NCBI GenBank assembly: GCA_937915915.1
Contig: CALGGN010000213.1
Span: 1 to 7,788 of the forward strand
Length of the DNA: 7,788 nt
Direction: 5' to 3'
Source: an uncultured Selenomonas sp.
GTDB taxonomy: Bacteria; Bacillota; Negativicutes; Selenomonadales; Selenomonadaceae
Shown here piece after piece: positions 6,883 through 7,788 of this stretch (positions are counted from its first letter, which is position 1; each line of letters begins with the position of its first letter). A program made the translations under genes and the position numbers. The notes under the pieces were generated by a model, which saw nothing but the letters and a program-made list of their open reading frames with translations, was not told the DNA's origin and did no database searches.

Positions 6883-7788
6883 ATGCAGTTTGGAAAAAAA
6901 TGGAAGCATTATACATTGACCGCCGTTCTCACGCTTTCGCTGGCAGCGGTGTCCTTCACGGGGTGCACGAATACCGCGTCGGACGATGCAGCGGGCGGCT
7001 TGCCCTCTTCTTCGGCGCAGGCGGCTCCGGTGGAAATGGGAGGCAATGCCAATGAGATCTCTGCGGCGCGCAATACGCCTGCGGTGCGCGTGGCCAAGGC
7101 GGTGGGACCCACCGTGGTGGGCATCACCAACAAGGCCGTGGCGCGGGACTGGTTCAACAATCCTGTGGAGACCGAGGGCGTCGGCTCCGGCGTGATTTTC
7201 CGGCAGGACGGCTACATCGTGACGAACTACCATGTGGTCAGCGGCGCAAAGGAGCTGATCGTGTCGCTGGCGGACGGGCGAAGCCTGAAGGGGAAGCTCA
7301 TCGGCGCGGATGAGTTGACGGATATCGCCGTGGTGAAGGTGGATGCGAACGATCTGCCGACAGCGGTGTTCGGGGATTCCAATGATATTCTCGTGGGAGA
7401 GCCTGCGATTGCCATCGGCAATCCGCTGGGGCTGGAATTCCGGGGCAGCGTGACGGTGGGCGTGGTGAGCGCCCTCAACCGGACGCTGGAGCTCAGTGAC
7501 CGCCGTGTGAAGCTGATCCAGACGGATGCCGCCATCAATCCGGGCAATTCGGGGGGCGCGTTGGTGAATGCGGACGGTCTTATCATTGGCATCAACAGTG
7601 CGAAACTGGCGGCAAGCGGCGTCGAGGGCATGGGCTTTGCGATTCCCATCAACACGGTGCAGACCATCGTGGATGAGCTGATGGACAAGGGCTATGTGGC
7701 GCGTCCGTATCTCGGCGTGTCGGTCTTCGATCCGGAGACGGCGGCACGCTACGGCTACCAGCTCAATATCGACAAGGGGGTCTACATC
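6883..7788 (+). CDS. htrA: HtrA/DegP-family trypsin-like serine protease, N-terminal 302 residues (3' end outside window)
   Basis: HtrA proteases degrade or refold misfolded proteins outside the cytoplasmic membrane during envelope stress. The ATG at 6883 follows GGAGGG (6870-6875) by 7 bases. Residues 1-27 form an export signal: basic MQFGKKWKH, then a hydrophobic stretch TLTAVLTLSLAAVSFTG, then Cys28. The TGC-T context suggests a lipoprotein, although Phe at -3 is atypical. A Ser/Ala/Gly-rich low-complexity linker (about 30-60) precedes the protease domain (about 63-270). The catalytic triad is complete: His117 in TNYHVV, Asp147 in ELTDIAVVKV, and Ser223 in GNSGGAL. At residue ~275 RPYLGVSV opens the PDZ domain, which is cut by the window edge; the frame stays open to the last base. 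Full-length relatives are about 370-450 residues. It sits 34 bases after the NYN gene on the same strand, so co-transcription is plausible, and I see no convincing promoter in the gap. Confidence 0.95.
   Translation, partial: MQFGKKWKHYTLTAVLTLSLAAVSFTGCTNTASDDAAGGLPSSSAQAAPVEMGGNANEISAARNTPAVRVAKAVGPTVVGITNKAVARDWFNNPVETEGVGSGVIFRQDGYIVTNYHVVSGAKELIVSLADGRSLKGKLIGADELTDIAVVKVDANDLPTAVFGDSNDILVGEPAIAIGNPLGLEFRGSVTVGVVSALNRTLELSDRRVKLIQTDAAINPGNSGGALVNADGLIIGINSAKLAASGVEGMGFAIPINTVQTIVDELMDKGYVARPYLGVSVFDPETAARYGYQLNIDKGVYI

Noticed and set aside
7227..7688. 153-codon minus-strand ORF opposite htrA
   Set aside because: It is antisense to the catalytic domain of the protease, with Ser/Ala/Thr-rich low-information sequence; a shadow.
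1..7788. CRISPR array, tRNA, insertion sequence or phage-defence island
   Set aside because: I saw no regularly spaced repeats, no tRNA-like cloverleaf, no transposase or integrase motifs, and no defence gene beyond the ordinary SbcDC and NYN nucleases.

Overview
The window reads as bacterial chromosome, probably from the Bacillota. Every recognisable gene lies on the + strand, Shine-Dalgarno sequences are strong and purine-rich, GC content looks moderately high, and the nuclease pair is of the SbcDC type. A Negativicutes (Selenomonas-like) origin is my best guess from the general character of the proteins, but it is a guess and nothing in the window proves it.

Layout, left to right. (1) The last ~406 codons of argH, argininosuccinate lyase, cut by the left edge. 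(2) A 421-base stretch (1223-1643) with no full-size gene. It is more AT-rich than its surroundings, carries a 12-base direct repeat just after argH, and holds a 43-codon ORF with a strong ribosome binding site whose product looks like the first ~40 residues of a class I PLP-dependent aminotransferase. I read that as a gene remnant. (3) sbcD and sbcC, overlapping by 14 bases and encoding the two subunits of the SbcDC (Mre11-Rad50 type) DNA-end-processing nuclease; all diagnostic motifs are intact. (4) After an 86-base gap, a NYN-domain protein with a C-terminal LOTUS/OST-HTH-like domain, a predicted RNA-directed nuclease. (5) After 34 bases, the first 302 codons of an HtrA/DegP-family serine protease with an export signal, cut by the right edge at the start of its PDZ domain.

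How the genes fit together: sbcD and sbcC are clearly one translationally coupled unit. The NYN-LOTUS gene and htrA follow on the same strand with short gaps and no visible strong terminator, so a sbcD-sbcC-NYN-htrA transcript is possible; a weak promoter candidate lies before the NYN gene. Functionally the set is DNA-end processing, RNA-directed nuclease and envelope protein quality control, which could be a loose stress/repair grouping, but that link is inference. argH is an unrelated arginine-biosynthesis gene.

I found no CRISPR array, tRNA, rRNA, insertion sequence or phage gene. Most of the window is conserved housekeeping sequence. The items most worth a second look are the aminotransferase-like remnant before sbcD, a strong nested inverted repeat inside sbcD, the NYN-LOTUS gene placed next to sbcDC, and the atypical lipobox of the HtrA protein.
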